Positions 23,063-36,298 of a stretch of DNA of 64,000 bases are shown in pieces (position 1 is the first letter of the stretch; the number at the start of each line of letters is the position of its first letter). The notes under the pieces are model-generated. The model was not told the DNA's origin. It searched no databases and worked only from the letters and a program-made list of their open reading frames with translations. The stretch lies in NCBI GenBank assembly GCA_033297075.1, contig MU858051.1:496001-560000 (forward strand). Direction: 5' to 3'. The position numbers were made by a program, and so were the translations under genes. This DNA comes from Rhypophila decipiens. Lineage: Eukaryota; Ascomycota; Sordariomycetes; Sordariales; Naviculisporaceae.

Positions 23063-26000
23063 TCCATTACCCCTGTTCTGTCCATTCTTTTTGGCTTCCT
23101 TTGCTTCAATTCGTCGGACGTACTGTGTTCTCGATAGTGCCCTAACAAACGTGAGACGGGTTCGAACTGCTCTTGTCTCCAGTGTGTCAAGTCTTCACCG
23201 AGGTCCACCACGATGGTAGTCTGGCGATACGAATTCGTGGTAGCAGTGATAGACAACGATGCATCTCCAACGTCCATTCTCTGCTAAGAATACGACGGTA
23301 CCGTGTCTCTGGAAGGGAGCTAGGTAGTGTCGTACCGAGCGGTACTTGATCATCCAGGCAAAAAGTGGTATCGGCCCATCAGACAATATATGTGCCGTAT
23401 TGCCTCAGCTCACAAAAGACGTTTACATGCAAGATTATCACACTTTGTGATCTTTCTACGTCTAACAACCGCGGCGCGCTTTGATGTTCGGCCTTGCTGT
23501 ACGTAAGTACGTGTATTCCCGAAAAAGGGAGGTTGTATTGACTGGCTACTCGACGTATGATCGGGATCTATAGCCGTGTAATATAGCCTGCTCATAACCA
23601 AATCCATTAAGAGCTTGTTCTTGTGTATGTCTCTTGCTTACACTCACGATTGTCAGCAGGTCGGTGGCGGAAAGGCAAGGTAAAAGAGATCTTGGGTAGC
23701 AATGTGAGGTTTGGATGGGGTAATTATCTCGTGGAATATCCTACCTGCTCGCTGTCCGTGGTTCACGTTTCTTTGACTTTGAAGACTTTACCCTTTTGGA
23801 AGGGTTTGCGAAGTTGACTATAACAAGCCTTGATATTCGTGACGTTGTAACTCGTGACGTTGTTTACCTAGCGAGTTTGAGGTCATTCTTGGGATATACC
23901 CAACAACTGTCACCAAACTGAATGTCGTTTACCTCTCGTTAGGGCAAGGGGCAGGTTTCCGGGGCAAGTGTAGTACCAAGCTGTCACTCAACCCAAAGAG
24001 TCTTGTTTGGCGAAGAAGACGATGGACATATTGCGACATTGACACATGAAGACCTTGTTATCAGGAAACATTGGCACGCCTGTCTACTCAACAAGCGAGA
24101 GAGGTGACGGGCCTGACAGACACGCCTGGTCCCACGCCGTCGGTCTGAGACTGCCAGTCCTTCCGTCCCGGCTGTTTCCAGGTCACGACCGGCCGTAATA
24201 TCGGACTTTTAGCAGCCTCTTCCCTCTCCCTTCTTCCGAGCCGCAAGGTAGGCAGACCCTGGGAGACAGTTTACAACGACCATGTTCATTTTCTCGCAAG
24301 ACATCCGCAATATCACATGTTTCGAGCTTGCTAAACATCGAAGCCTTCCTAATCCAGCAACTAATTCATCCAAGATTAGCTAGATAGCAAACCGAAATCA
24401 GATAATCAAAACCTTCCTTCCGGTACCGTGGTCGATGCCAGAGGTCTAGCCAGCTAGCCGCTGGCTGGCCTCGTAGGGCAGGCAGGCACAATGAACATGC
24501 ACGGATATTGGTACGAGTTACAAGACAGGACAGGAAGAGACGGAAAGACCAAGGCAGGCAGTCTGTGAACGACGAACAGAGCAAGGAACGTACCTATATC
24601 ATCACCACCCCTCACTATAACACATAGCTACCCAACATAGCTACCCTACAGCACGCTACAACCCAACTGGGAGACCGAGTACGTAGTCTTTGATGAGGTC
24701 CAGCACGGATAGCCCTACCTAGCTCGCACCAGCACGAAAGATTAGATAGGCGAACAGCAGCTTTCCAGAAGGAGCACCCGCCCCCGAGGGCCCAAGAGCC
24801 CGAACCCGCCGGTCCGTTCGCCGAAGCCACACACACCGGGGACCTCAGTGCCTTACAGACTTGCTAGGCATGTACATACGAGGCACGGATCTGGGGCGAT
24901 GGAACGGTGAACGAACAGGCTGGACGGCAAGTGGAATACGTATCCAAGAGTGGGACCTTGATGGTTGACAATGAGAGCCTAATCACCTCATCAACTCTAC
25001 CCGGAATGATCTGACCATAGCCTTTCTGTGAACCGTCGAGATTGGGGGCTAAAGCATCATTTCATACATGATCTAACGGCTAAGGACACAAAGTACCTTG
25101 AAGGGAAGTGCTAGTAGAAACGTAAAAAAAGTCAGCAGTACCCGGGGCCACTGTCAAGCATGTGATCAGCCTCACCAGGGACGGCCATCGTGAACTCGAC
25201 CCGTCCCGTATCCGTGTTCCCAGGTAGGTAAGAAGATGATTGTTCCAGCATGTCCAATATCAAAAGACCCATGGGCATTAAAAGCCCATTTCCTTTCTCG
25301 ATAACAAGTGTTGGCACTGACTGCCAGCATTACCGCGTCATAAAAGCCAATGGAAATGATGCTCAAAGTCGCAGCACACAAGCCACTGATCGACTGACGT
25401 ACCTAATCTTCCCAGTCATTGAGTCAGTAGCCGAAACAAAAGGAAGAAAAGGAAAGGAGAACCATAACCAACCCAGATATCAGTTCATCCATAACCTTGG
25501 ACCTTCTAGAAACTTTTCACTCTTCACTTGAAGAAGAACCACCAAAAATAGTGTAAAATGAAGTAAATCCGCATGAATGATCTCCAACAACAATATCGCC
25601 TTCTATACAAAAACTCATACCCAATTCTCCACGCACGGTCATGCCCGCCGCACCAAGACTGAGAGCTCATCGGATATCGAAAATCGAAACAAGATTGCCA
25701 TGATCACCATCGTCACCGCAGTTCGTCACTAATAACGTCAAAGATTAACATTTGACAAAAAAAAAAAAAAGACATCTCGCCAACATCATAAACATCTCGC
25801 TTCCAGCAAATATTCAATGCAACAAGGCTCAAGCCAGCCCCTGAACCCCTGAACTAGACAACCCCCCCTGTCCTGCGGCTCCTGCCCAATAGCCACTCCC
25901 GAGAAAAAGTTACCCCAAACAACAACCTCAGTGTACGGAGTACCCCCAGTCAACAGCTAACCGAGGACGAGGGAGAGAGCCTTGTCAGTCACGCCTTTCC

Positions 26001-27172
26001 GTATCCGTATTCAAAGAGTATTAAAGTAGAAAAATGTCGGTGAAATTGACGACAAGAAATACACTAGAAAAGACTGCAACAACAGCGAAGCGCATCACCA
26101 CTGGGTGATTGCTAGACCAAGATCTCAGCAGCAGATGGTCTCCCGATGATGGGTTACCATTGCGACTCTTCCCAGGGCAGGGTGTTCTCATCACCTGTTA
26201 CCGCATGTGCCGGCGGCGGCAACAAACCCCAAGATTCTTGGCACCGTTTTTTTTGGCTGGCTGCTAGCTTCACGTCCCACTTGGGATGGTCGAGACTTGC
26301 AACGGTTTTTGTGCTTGTGGTGGATCTGGATTCTGGCCTAACTGTGTGGACATCAACTTCAGTACGTATGTTGGAGATGAGGTTTGTAGTCATGTGAAAA
26401 TGAGTTTACTTGAGAGTATCGTGAAGCGGGGGCCAGTCTCCATACCCAACGGCGGTTGTTTACATGCTGATTCCCATCATGACAAAGTGTCGCGCGTAAT
26501 GACTGCTCGATACCCCTCCAATACCGAAACGGCATGCTCGTGGGGTGGAGGAATCGAAAATGTCACCATTTCATTCACGATACTTGGGCAAAGACCAAGG
26601 GGTAGCGTATTTACCGAAACCACGGAAACGGCTTGTTTGAATCCCGATTGTGGCTTGTTGTAAGGGGATGAAACAGATGCTCAGTTGAAGTTGGACCCCG
26701 TCATGATCCCACGTGGAGTTTTGTGCAACAATTGATTCTGTCTGTGTATTGCGCCCCTCGGAGAGGTTTCAATTCCCCCACGTCCAAATCCGACATGCCC
26801 GGCTCCATCCCGCGCAAGTGAGCGAAATATCCTCAAAACCTTCAAGATGACATTGTGCACCTTCCTCAAAAATTCGCTGATCCAAGGAATGCCGCGCGGC
26901 GCGCAGGAAAACGTCAAGAAGAAAGTAACCGGATCCCCGTCCGAAGGGGTGACGGGATGTCAGCACGTCGAGCATTTTTGGCCGAATATTCCCCGCCAAT
27001 CGGTGTTGGCACATTTGTATGCGGGAGCCGAGGTGACGGCATATTTCTTGCAGGCCGCCCAGAGGATAGCTAAAAAAGGATCCTCGGTGAAGGTAGGAGT
27101 CGGCGAAAAGATTATAAAGGCCCGAAACCGTTTCAAAAACACTATATTCCAGGATGTCTTCTGCAAAGTCGG

Positions 27173-27971
27173 TCAAAAAGCACAAGTCTTGAGCATGTCG
27201 CCGAGCATGCGCTTAAGGCTGTCGTTCTCAAGCGCCGCGGCTACTCTCTCCTTGTCGGCAAGCTGTTTGTTGAGCTGATCATCCTGGTCGTGGGAGCCGT
27301 CTTTCATCCGCACGTCAACCCGGTAGTTCGGGGGAAGAACAGACTCGAGTCTCACACGCACGGCAAGGCCAATGATGGTCGCCATGGAGCAGTGAGTGAT
27401 GGTAGGTGTAAGCTCAACAACCACGGTTCGCAGCGCTTGTGGATCCAGACGCTCTACAGGTGACGGCGTAATGTGAATGTCGGGCAGGTTGACGACAGAC
27501 AGCTGGCCCAGCGTGTTTGGATGCTCTGGGTCAGAGATGGACGATATTAGGTCTGTGAGACGTTAGCAGCGTGATCAACACCAGGTAGCATGTAAAAATA
27601 GCACCGGGTCGGGAGTTGCGCCATGAGTCGTCTCGCTACCACAACACTTGTGGCAATCATCATTCCCATATCATGAGGCTCTGTGCGTTTAGATGATGGG
27701 ATTGTTTCGCTGTTGTGGGGAGGTACGCACCGTAGATTTCTTGTTCATCAATGGGCTCCTCGACGTACTCTTCATCCTGATCTTGGTCGTCGGCTTCGTC
27801 TTCCTCGTCTGATGGCCAAGATGAACTATTCTTGGGCCCCCATGGCCATGCTTGCTTTGGAAACAAGATATGGTCGTATTTTGAATCGGGTCCGTCTCGT
27901 GCCTTGGTCTGTTTCTGTCTCCGGCTAGGCAGCTGGGAGACATCCAGGATTGTGGGGTTTGCGTTATCCAT
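27173..27971 (-). CDS. cia2: Cytosolic Fe-S assembly component CIA2 (MIP18/FAM96 family)
   Basis: Two minus-strand exons (27971-27731, 27552-27173) join in frame to 206 residues. The first 75 residues are hydrophilic and acidic. The MIP18/DUF59 domain begins at about residue 81 (DLISSISDPEHPNTLGQLSV). It includes the conserved cysteine, Cys134, in TPTITHCSMATIIGL, and ends with the usual helix (LNKQLADKERVAAALENDSL). CIA2 forms the targeting complex with MMS19 and CIA1 that hands [4Fe-4S] clusters to cytosolic and nuclear proteins such as DNA polymerases and helicases. The intron has a GCTAAC branch site and CACAG acceptor. Confidence 0.93.
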
Positions 27972-30900
27972 TTTTCAATTTTCCGCTGGAAGTTTCACTT
28001 TGTGTAATGTGAATGTTGCGTTAACCAGCGATTTGGCGTGCTGAGTACGGAGTCGAATATTGACCTCGAAGTTGAGTGATAAGAGGCTCAGTTTGTCGCC
28101 ACTTGATTTGTGGTCAAGATTGCCGTCATCCGTTGGGTGCTTCGGCACTGCTGGGGCGGCCCGGCACCGGAGGGGAAAAGTTAAAACGGTTTTACCGGAC
28201 GGACCTGCCCGCCGTTTACTGGCGGCGCTAGGCTGTGGATTGGTGCACGGAAAAGATACCGCGTTACCCCACTAATCGCCCCCTGAAGCAGGGTGGGGTA
28301 GACGACCAGATGAACAACGATCAAACTCTAGCATTGCAAAACGGAGACATTCCAGAAGCTCAAGAGACAGCTCCTTGAGTGGAGATTGATGGAGACATTT
28401 CAGCATGCCGAAGAGTCAAGATTAACGTTCTGAATGGTCATATGATCGGTCAAGCCGGCTTACCAATGCCTTTGATGCTCCCCATACCTATGAGTAAGCG
28501 GGATTCCGTCTTTTGGTAAATCGTCGACCCGCCAAAATTCATATGAATACGAACAAACTGAGGAGTGTTCAGCGAAAGACAGTATGCCCTGTATGCGTAG
28601 ATATTGTAGCACACGAATGGGTCTACACATCCTATATGTGGAATGTCATGAAAAATAAAGAGTGGCGTCGAGTCTCTGACGTATAAATCACCATCTTTCC
28701 TAGTCCTCAGGTCACACAAGCCGCGGTTATGATGCCTGTCGGCCTTTTCGAGTTCTCCAGGGCTGGTCATCGTGTGACAAGTGAAAAGAAGGTTACTTGC
28801 CGTCCGATTGATCTAAGCCTCGCGATGTCTCGATGGGGTTCATATCCCTGCTTGGAAGCCAGAAAGAACAAGAAAAGAAGCAGCTTGGCGGGTAGTGTTG
28901 CTTGGTTGCTTGGAACGGGACGTTTTATGATTTGCTTGGGCTGAAAAGGAAGAAAAGGGCTGAAAATTTAAGGCGACTTAGGGGGGAACCATGAACATGG
29001 TTTATGCCCAATCTATGAGTTGCTTCCGTGATGGTGAGTGTGTACTTCGGAGATGTTGCTGAAAAGGGTCTGGGAAGATGCGGCTGGAAGTTGCAAATCT
29101 GAATGCCTCTGCAGCGATCGATACACCCCTACAACCTTAAATCATCGTCCTACGTCGATTGCATTATACCTTGGTATTGCACACGGCTCGTATTGACTAC
29201 CTTTATTAAAACTCCCGTCACTTGAATTAGTAACCCCAATTTCTTTGCGGTGAGTTGTGACTTGTGGCTGTCACTCACTCTGTTAGTGCACACTAAAATT
29301 TCTTGCATGAGATCCCTGAGCGCAGGCTCATTTCGATATATCCGTATCGGGGTCCCGGGGAACAACTGTCAACGATGTCCGTTGCTTTTTGAGCGGAGGA
29401 GAACCAGAAAGTCGGAACGAGAGAATCCATGGTAATCCTGGCGCATAACATCTTAATTCCAGAATTTTATGACGGCAATCTTTCAACGCGTACCAAGGAA
29501 TCAACTTGTAGGTATTCGTAATTGTTGCGCAAGGACTGCAACCCGGTCACGGCGAGGTTGTTATCATGTATTACCTAAACATGCTGTCCGTATTGGCTCG
29601 GCCAGTTACCCCTCATCGATAACCTAGGTCCCTCGTCTCACATGTGATATCTTTTTACTCCAATTTGTAAGGCTGTTAATCATCGGCAAGTTGATCATGT
29701 CTGGCTTCTCGCGACAGGTCATTTCTTCCTACTGCACGAACCTCCCGGTCCAAGAGGAACTGACTGCTGGACCTCAATGTCCTTGATACGGGATGATTAC
29801 CTTGGGTAATGCAGCACACTACCGTACGGTTCAAGTCTTGAAAGCTTGGAAGGTCCCAACGTAAGAATTAGTTGGCTCGAGTGCATGACGACGGCCAGCA
29901 CCACCCCTGTGATTGGCTTCTGCCCCTTACTTAGCCGATGTGCCAGAGACCACTCAGACCTTGATAGGCAGAGATCTTGGAGAGAAAGATGGTAATGCCA
30001 ACATTGCCATTGTCTTATCACTCTCCAGGTCTGCGTCCAAGCTGTGCGATTGGAGGCTTTGGACGGGGCTGTCGAATGTTGGCCAGATGAAAATCAAGAT
30101 TGAGGAGGCCCAAGCCTCCAAAAAGTTGGATCACAAGGCTCCCTCCCAATTTATGACAGGCGGTATTCCAGGTCGGCCAAGGGCGAGGAGGCTGGGAGGT
30201 TGGCCGTTTGGTGAATATCTCTTGGCACCGTCTCCTAACTCCGCGCTATCACTCGATTCGTTCAATGGTGCCCTCATGGTGCGTTTCACGATCAAGACAA
30301 CGCCTGTTGGGCTAGACGACAAGCAAGGAAGATTGACTGTAAACTGTCAAAACTGTCACCAGCCACGAGTTGACCGAATTTCCACCCAGCACTCTGGAGA
30401 GCTTGCCGGATCGCGAGACGTCCGTTCTGCAGCCCCTATTCGTCAACTGCTAGTATGGTTCCCACTTTATATATAGCGTCTTGCGGCCTTGAGACGCATG
30501 CGTTATAACCCGATATTCAATGCCCTGATACAATTCAGTCCCATTTCTGCATGGTCACCTCTGTGCGGAAATTGTGAGTCGTTGAGAAGTGGATTGCAGA
30601 GCCCCAGTTGGAGAGCGGTGAGCGACCCAAATCTCAGGTAGCTTACCCGTACAGAGTATCCGTATTCGTGATGCCTTCTTACACAACCCGTCATACTTGT
30701 TCTCTCTGCTGCTGGGCATAGCTCCACGGTGTGACAGCTTGCAGATGGCACGAGACTGGAGGTATCAGTACTCCCATACCTTCTTTGTCTGGCCTTTTCT
30801 CCAACCAGACTGTATCCCTCTGCCGTGGCTCAAAGAGTATTATCTAACAGGATGAAAGGTTGAGATACATTACCTATGTGCATACCCCGTACCAGGGTAC

Positions 30901-31449
30901 AACTTGTAAAACAGACCAAGCCAAGACAATAGCCAGACAAGTGCTGTGAGGTGCGTGGGAGGAGTGATAGGAGATAATTGTATCCGTACGCAGGAGGCTG
31001 CTGGTGGTACTGGATTCGGAAAAGAATAAAAACGGAGAAAATGAGGTCGTTTAGGGCTTGGCCTGCCAAGATCTCTCTGGGCCGTTCTGAGAAGGTGAGT
31101 GGACGGCAGACGGGCAGCCCCAGCTTGCAAACTGCCCTGGCCCCTGGGTCTCACGGTGGCTTCATTGTCCCACTCTTTTTTGTCCGCAGTTCTCGCACCC
31201 CACCTCATACCCAAACGCTCTTTCCGTTTTCCATTTCCCTTCGACGGTTCTGCGAAGTCTTCCAGCCGTTCCTTCCAGACTCTGATCCCACATCCCGGAT
31301 CGCTGTCATGGTGTGCAGCAACAAGCGAAATCGTAGACACACAGGCAAAACTGCTGCGATTGCCCCCCTGGTGCCTTCCGAGGCCACCACCCTCCACCAT
31401 CACAGCACAACCGTCTCTTGCCTCCCACCCCCTCACCAGTTCCCCCGCC
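27972..31449. other. Gene-poor stretch upstream of cia2
   Basis: About 3.5 kb with only short, unsupported ORFs. The first few hundred bases should hold the cia2 promoter. The 106-codon ORF at 28450-28770 (-) and the long frames at 30870-31457 on both strands show no domain or splice structure. Nothing repetitive stands out. Confidence 0.5.
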
Positions 31450-32641
31450 TGTATTGATGGAGTCTGGACTGAAGGATTGATTTGAAAGCCATTTCATGTG
31501 CACCTTCTCGCTAAGAGCGATATCAAATCTTCCCTTTTCATCGCACTTCAACATCAAACTTGGTCACCATTCCAAGTCACGCCGTCACTTGCGAGGAAAA
31601 GGCCCTAGGTGCTTGCCTTCTGCGATCCTCAACCCTTCCAATCTGGCAGGAAATCCAGTCATCTTCAACCTCCAGAGACTCCCAGAAGAGCAGAACCAGG
31701 ATTTTGTTGGCTCTTTTATCCCCTCGCAGCTGTTTTCATGTCGTGCGGCGGACTCGAGGCTCACTTACCCCCCAGTGTCATCCATCAGATAGATCACCTG
31801 ATCGTTTACACCTAGAGTGCCTTGGTTACATATTTTTTCTCTGCCGGTAGGTCTCGATTTCAGCTGTATTTCAGTACCCCGGGCTTCGGATACGGGCCGG
31901 TTTTCTCATCATTTTTCCACACTCGTGTCATCAACCTGGGTTCCTTCCATCACTGCCTTCCTTGAACTACCTCACCGGTCTACTCTAAATACCGTTCCAC
32001 TTCGCGGGGATCGCCGCATGATTTTCTCCATCGTCATTTTGGCACTTGCTTCTCTCACCCTTCGGTAACTTTTCTTCTGGATTCCGAGTTCCACCTCTTC
32101 GCTACGTATCCATACATACACTTCACGTACTTTCAAACCCCCTGGACCCTGGCCTGCACATCCCCCAGAGCGACCTAGTTGCTGTCCCGTTCATCTTCAT
32201 GCAAGGTCGGTCCTGGTTGACCCTGAACAAGCCGGGCAGGTACTCGGGCTAGTGGGAACAAGGGGTGACCCCCCCTCTCCGTTCAGATGTCAGCCAGGCC
32301 CTGGCACATCTCAGGAACCATAACTTGACCATAACCAGACTAGACCTGTCGTCGATTTGCGTTTAACTCATATCCCCTCCAAAACCCACCATTTCTCCAT
32401 TGCTTCCCTTCTCGTTGTTGTTGTTGTTGTTGTTGTGTTGTCGCGACGTTAATCATTGTTCCAGCCTTGTCGTTCATTCGTCAGCAGTTTGTGGCCTTGC
32501 TGAGCGAATAAAAGTTCGTCTCTGGAGCTCAGTTTAGCTCCCATTCATTTCGACCGAGAAACGTTGTATGTGGATGTGGAGGTACCGAAATAATCGACAG
32601 TTAACGTGTGCGGCAATCGTCCGTGCAAGTCGCCTTTCAAC
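31450..32641 (+). promoter_or_regulatory. Probable promoter and long pyrimidine-rich leader of the Zn2Cys6 regulator
   Basis: The 1.2 kb upstream of the transcription-factor start is rich in C/T stretches on the plus strand. It contains several short ATG-initiated ORFs (from 31496, 31609, 31817 and 32046) and a (GTT)7 microsatellite at 32414-32434. Long leaders with upstream ORFs are frequent in fungal regulatory genes. Where transcription starts cannot be read from sequence. Confidence 0.35.
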
Positions 32642-35627
32642 ATGTCGAACGATCCGACAGTGCGCCAGATTCTCCCCCAGACCTCGCAGATGAATACCTT
32701 CTCGTTTGCGCCACCCGTCTACCAGCAACAACCGCGCGAGACCCAAAAAAGTGCGCCGTTCTTCACCTCAACCCGAGCTTGTGGGGCTTTCTTCTAACAA
32801 TCCTTTCGTTGTTATAGACTATGTATTTGTCGATGAGCACAACCGCCACAAGCGGTTGAAGGGTATGCAAGACCCCAGTCCCTACTGTTCTTCAGGACGA
32901 CTAACTTGGAGCAGTGATGAGAGCTTGTGAGGGATGCAGAAGGAGAAAGATCAAATGCGATGCTGCGACGACCAACACCTGGCCCTGCGCTGCGTGCGTA
33001 CGACTCAAGCTTCACTGTGTTCGTCCGAACGGCTTTGATGGCTCCACCGAGACTCAAGTTTACGAACCCACGCGTTCCCCGTACGAAGGTTCAGACGTCC
33101 AGGACGACTATGGACAGCAGATGCCGGCATCAACTCAACAGCAACTAATGCCACAAGCCCCCAAGCCGGGACCTATGTATGCGGCACAACCGGCCTATCA
33201 GGACAACTCGGCGCCTTACCACTATGCTCATGCTCAGTCCTATAATACCCAGGCTGTGCCGCAGGCTCTCCAGTACCAGTCCGGCCTCCCCACGGTCAAT
33301 GTCGTCGACCACCAGTCTTATACGACTCAGAGTCCGAACAACTTTCCGACCCCACCCATGCAGCATAGCTCCTCACCTGGCGCCTCTCCAGAAACATATC
33401 GCTCCGATCAGTACGCACAGGAAGAACTCGCCAATCTCCTGGGCTCGCTGAAAGTTAATGAGGCGGGGACCGCCCCGTATCTAAACAGCAAACACCCGTC
33501 GACAAGGGAGGAGGAACCGGCCGTTGAGGATGCCGATGACTACGCGAGTTTTTTGCCACCTCTCACGTCTGGCCGTGGCGCCAAAATTCGAATTCCACCA
33601 GAGCTGATGCCTGATGACGACACTGTATTACGTTACTTGAACCTCTACTTTGAAAACACCCATCCGTATGTTCCGGTGCTGGACAAGACGTATTTTTACC
33701 ACCAATGGCACAACAACAGGGAATCCATATCGCCACTTTTACTCGAGGCCATCTTTGCCATTTCTGGCCGGCTGGCGGACGACCCCGGCGAGGGCCAGCA
33801 GTGGTTAGCTCTTGCGACGCGCCATGCCGACTCGTTTATGGATGTCCCGAGACTTAGCACACTCCAAGCTCTCCTGATTCTGCTCAAAGCCAGAGAGCAG
33901 GCACCGAAAAAGGGCTATTACTATCGCTCGTGGATGAGCATTGTCCAATGTGTGGCGATGGGCAAGGATTTGGGTCTGGACGAGCACTACGAGGATCACC
34001 AGGCGGGGAGGCCCTGCGGCTCTAGTCCCGCCGAGTGTCAGTTGAAGGATAGAATATGGCAGACCATCTTCATCTGCGAGGTCATGATAGGCTCGCCACA
34101 GGGTAAGGACGAATATGGGCGCATCTCTCATTATGGCAGAGCACTAACAGCGATTACAGGGCGAACGGATTTGCAAGTGGGAGAAGATACCGTGAACTTC
34201 GCCGTCCCACGACCACTACCGAACGGCGACGAGAACGAATACAAGGTCTCGCGCAGCTTTACCTATCTGGCCACTGTAGTTCGGAATGTTGGTCGAATGG
34301 GCAAGACGTACGGACGACTCAAGAAGAACAAAGACTGGGCCATGGATCCCGAATTCGTACAGATCCGGCCATCTCTCGACGCTTGGTTGGCGGACCTTCC
34401 ACCAGATTTGGACGTCAACTACCCGGCCGATGGATCCGCTCCCTGGCTGCCGTCTCCCTTTGTGGGAAATCTTCATTCGTACTATTACCTGAGCAACATC
34501 CTCTTCCACAGACCACAGCTCCATTTTTCGTCGCCCAACGATGTGGGTGGTCAGTGGAAGAACAACATGTTGATCTCGTACAACTCTGCCAAGATGCTTT
34601 GCAGGCTACAAGAAGCAGTCATGAACCAGTTCGGCCTGGTGGGCCTGCAAAGCATGCAACGCGGTATCAACTTTACCATCTACGCTGTCTTGGCATGTAT
34701 TGTGCTGCATTTGGTGCGTTTGCTTCTGTCCAAGCCCCGGTGGTCTCGTACTGACTTTGGAAATAGGTAGCATTGACCTCTCCTGACCCCGATCTGAGCA
34801 CGGATGCCCGCCAATACTTCACTCGACATATGCGGATATTAGAAAAATGCATGAGCTCCTGGCCCATGCCTGATATGCAAAAGCAAGTCGATTCCATCCG
34901 TGAGGCTTTCTCGGCCGACACGAGGAAGGCTTTTGTACTGAAACCAAGCTTCCCCTACGGGAGCCCCCAATCTACTCACTCGAGTCCTCCTCCAGCGGCC
35001 TCGTACCGGTCAGATCTCTCTCAGCCTGCGGCGATGAATCAACAGCGGTTAAACACGCAGATTCAGCATTCGCATGTTAGTTACAGCCACCCCATATCAC
35101 CCGTGTCTGTTGGGCCGTTGGACAATAAGAGTGACTCGCCCGATATACAGTCCCTGGCCATGATGGCGTCGGGGCACGGGAGTCAGGCCCCGATGCAGCA
35201 GGGTCTCATGGTAGATGCCCCGGCATGGAACCCGGCGCGCATTTTTGAGTAAGTTTTTGATGTCAAGAGCGGCTGAAATCGCAAAGCTGACTGGGAAACC
35301 CTACTTAGCCAATGGAATACATCGTTTGGTACGCCCCCGGCCCAAGCTCCACCACCGTCCCTGCCCCCTCAAAGCAGTGCCCTAAGTATTGCGTCTTCAG
35401 GTGCCGGTGAAACGCCCACGATTCAGGATATACAAGCTGTTCATGCTTCACTTCCTGCGGGGTCACAACTTCCTCCACAGGCACAGTACTCGGCAGCTGC
35501 CGTCCAGACTTTTGTCACTCCAGCGATGTGGCAAGAGTCTGTTGCTAGTGTCTACGAGGGCGGGCTCAAGCGGGCTTGGGACTATGGTAATGATTCCCAT
35601 TCGCACATGGTGATGAAGCGGCGCTAG
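32642..35627 (+). CDS. Zn2Cys6 fungal transcription factor with MHR domain
   Basis: Six exons (32642-32750, 32818-32862, 32915-34102, 34160-34713, 34767-35248, 35309-35627) join in frame to 898 residues. The DNA-binding cluster is at residues 56-86 with spacing C-X2-C-X6-C-X9-C-X2-C-X6-C, preceded by a basic stretch (EHNRHKRLKVMR). A Gln/Pro/Tyr-rich linker follows. The fungal-specific MHR/Fungal_trans domain starts near residue 285 (TVLRYLNLYFENTHPYVPVL) and extends through about 540. The C-terminal third is Gln/Ser/Pro-rich and ends SVYEGGLKRAWDY...MKRR. It should be a nuclear activator or repressor; its targets cannot be read from sequence. The intron at 34103-34159 is 57 nt and stop-free, so its retention would add 19 residues. 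Confidence 0.9.
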
Positions 35628-36298
35628 GCAAGTACCCATCCTGCCTATCTGTTTACCGCGTCAAGGGCAGGTCCCAATGAGAATATTGGGGTGCTCCAGT
35701 TTTATATTCTTCCTTGTCGTTTCTCATGCTTTTCTTTTCTTTTCTTTTTCGGGCGATGTTTGATGATGATGATGACAGCGGGTCTACTGGGTTGATGTTT
35801 GGTCTTATTTTGCGTGGGAATACAGAAAACACTATAGCAAGGAGTGTAATATAAAGGTTTCATTTCTCCTTTGATGTCAATGACATGTTTTCCTTGTGCT
35901 TTGTGGCGTCCGATACCTGCCCTTTGGGGCGCAGTGCTGTGTCTTGTTCTTGTTGTTTCTCAAGCCCCTCCTTTCTTTTTGTGTTGGTTTAGAAACCCTG
36001 TCATCTGTAATCCCATTGTATTATTAGCCTGATGTTGATCGGGCTCTTTTGAAGGAGGTTCCTCTTGGTTGTACAAAGTTTTTATTTATTTGGATATTCA
36101 ACCTGTTTGTGTTTATGGCAATTTGACGCATGAGCGCCAGATAAGATACTAGTGATCCAGTCAGCCAGACCCATCATGATGAGTCTGGGCTGAAGCCACG
36201 ATGCCCACCTTTCGCTTCCGCCGAAACCTTCTCTTGAACCTCGGGTTTATATATGACTTGCAGTCTAAGGGTATCAGAAAAGCCCCACAAAGGCTACA
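35628..36298. other. Intergenic region with 3' UTR of the regulator
   Basis: 670 bp of T-rich sequence following the transcription-factor stop, then the 5' flank of the tRNA gene. Nothing else recognised. Confidence 0.5.

Larger units (their letters stand above)
20336..27172. other. Gene-poor stretch of 6.8 kb
   Basis: Only short ORFs without supporting splice structure or recognisable domains are present. The beginning probably includes the promoter of the secreted repeat protein. Features seen: a 16-G run at 21681-21696, a short direct repetition of TCGTGACGTTGT near 23838-23863, and a weak small-secreted-protein candidate at 22766. ORFs around 26154-27278 on both strands overlap one another and look accidental. 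I see no transposase, reverse transcriptase, long terminal repeat or heavily AT-mutated (RIP-like) block. Confidence 0.55.

Noticed and set aside
20336..27172. Mobile element or RIP-degraded transposon
   Set aside because: No transposase or polymerase motif, no terminal repeats seen by eye, and no extreme AT bias.
26154..27278. Several overlapping ORFs of 70-143 codons on both strands
   Set aside because: They overlap each other in conflicting frames, and one overlaps the 3' end of cia2. None shows a domain or intron structure.
28450..28770. 106-codon minus-strand ORF
   Set aside because: No domain, no splice partners, ordinary length for chance in this composition.
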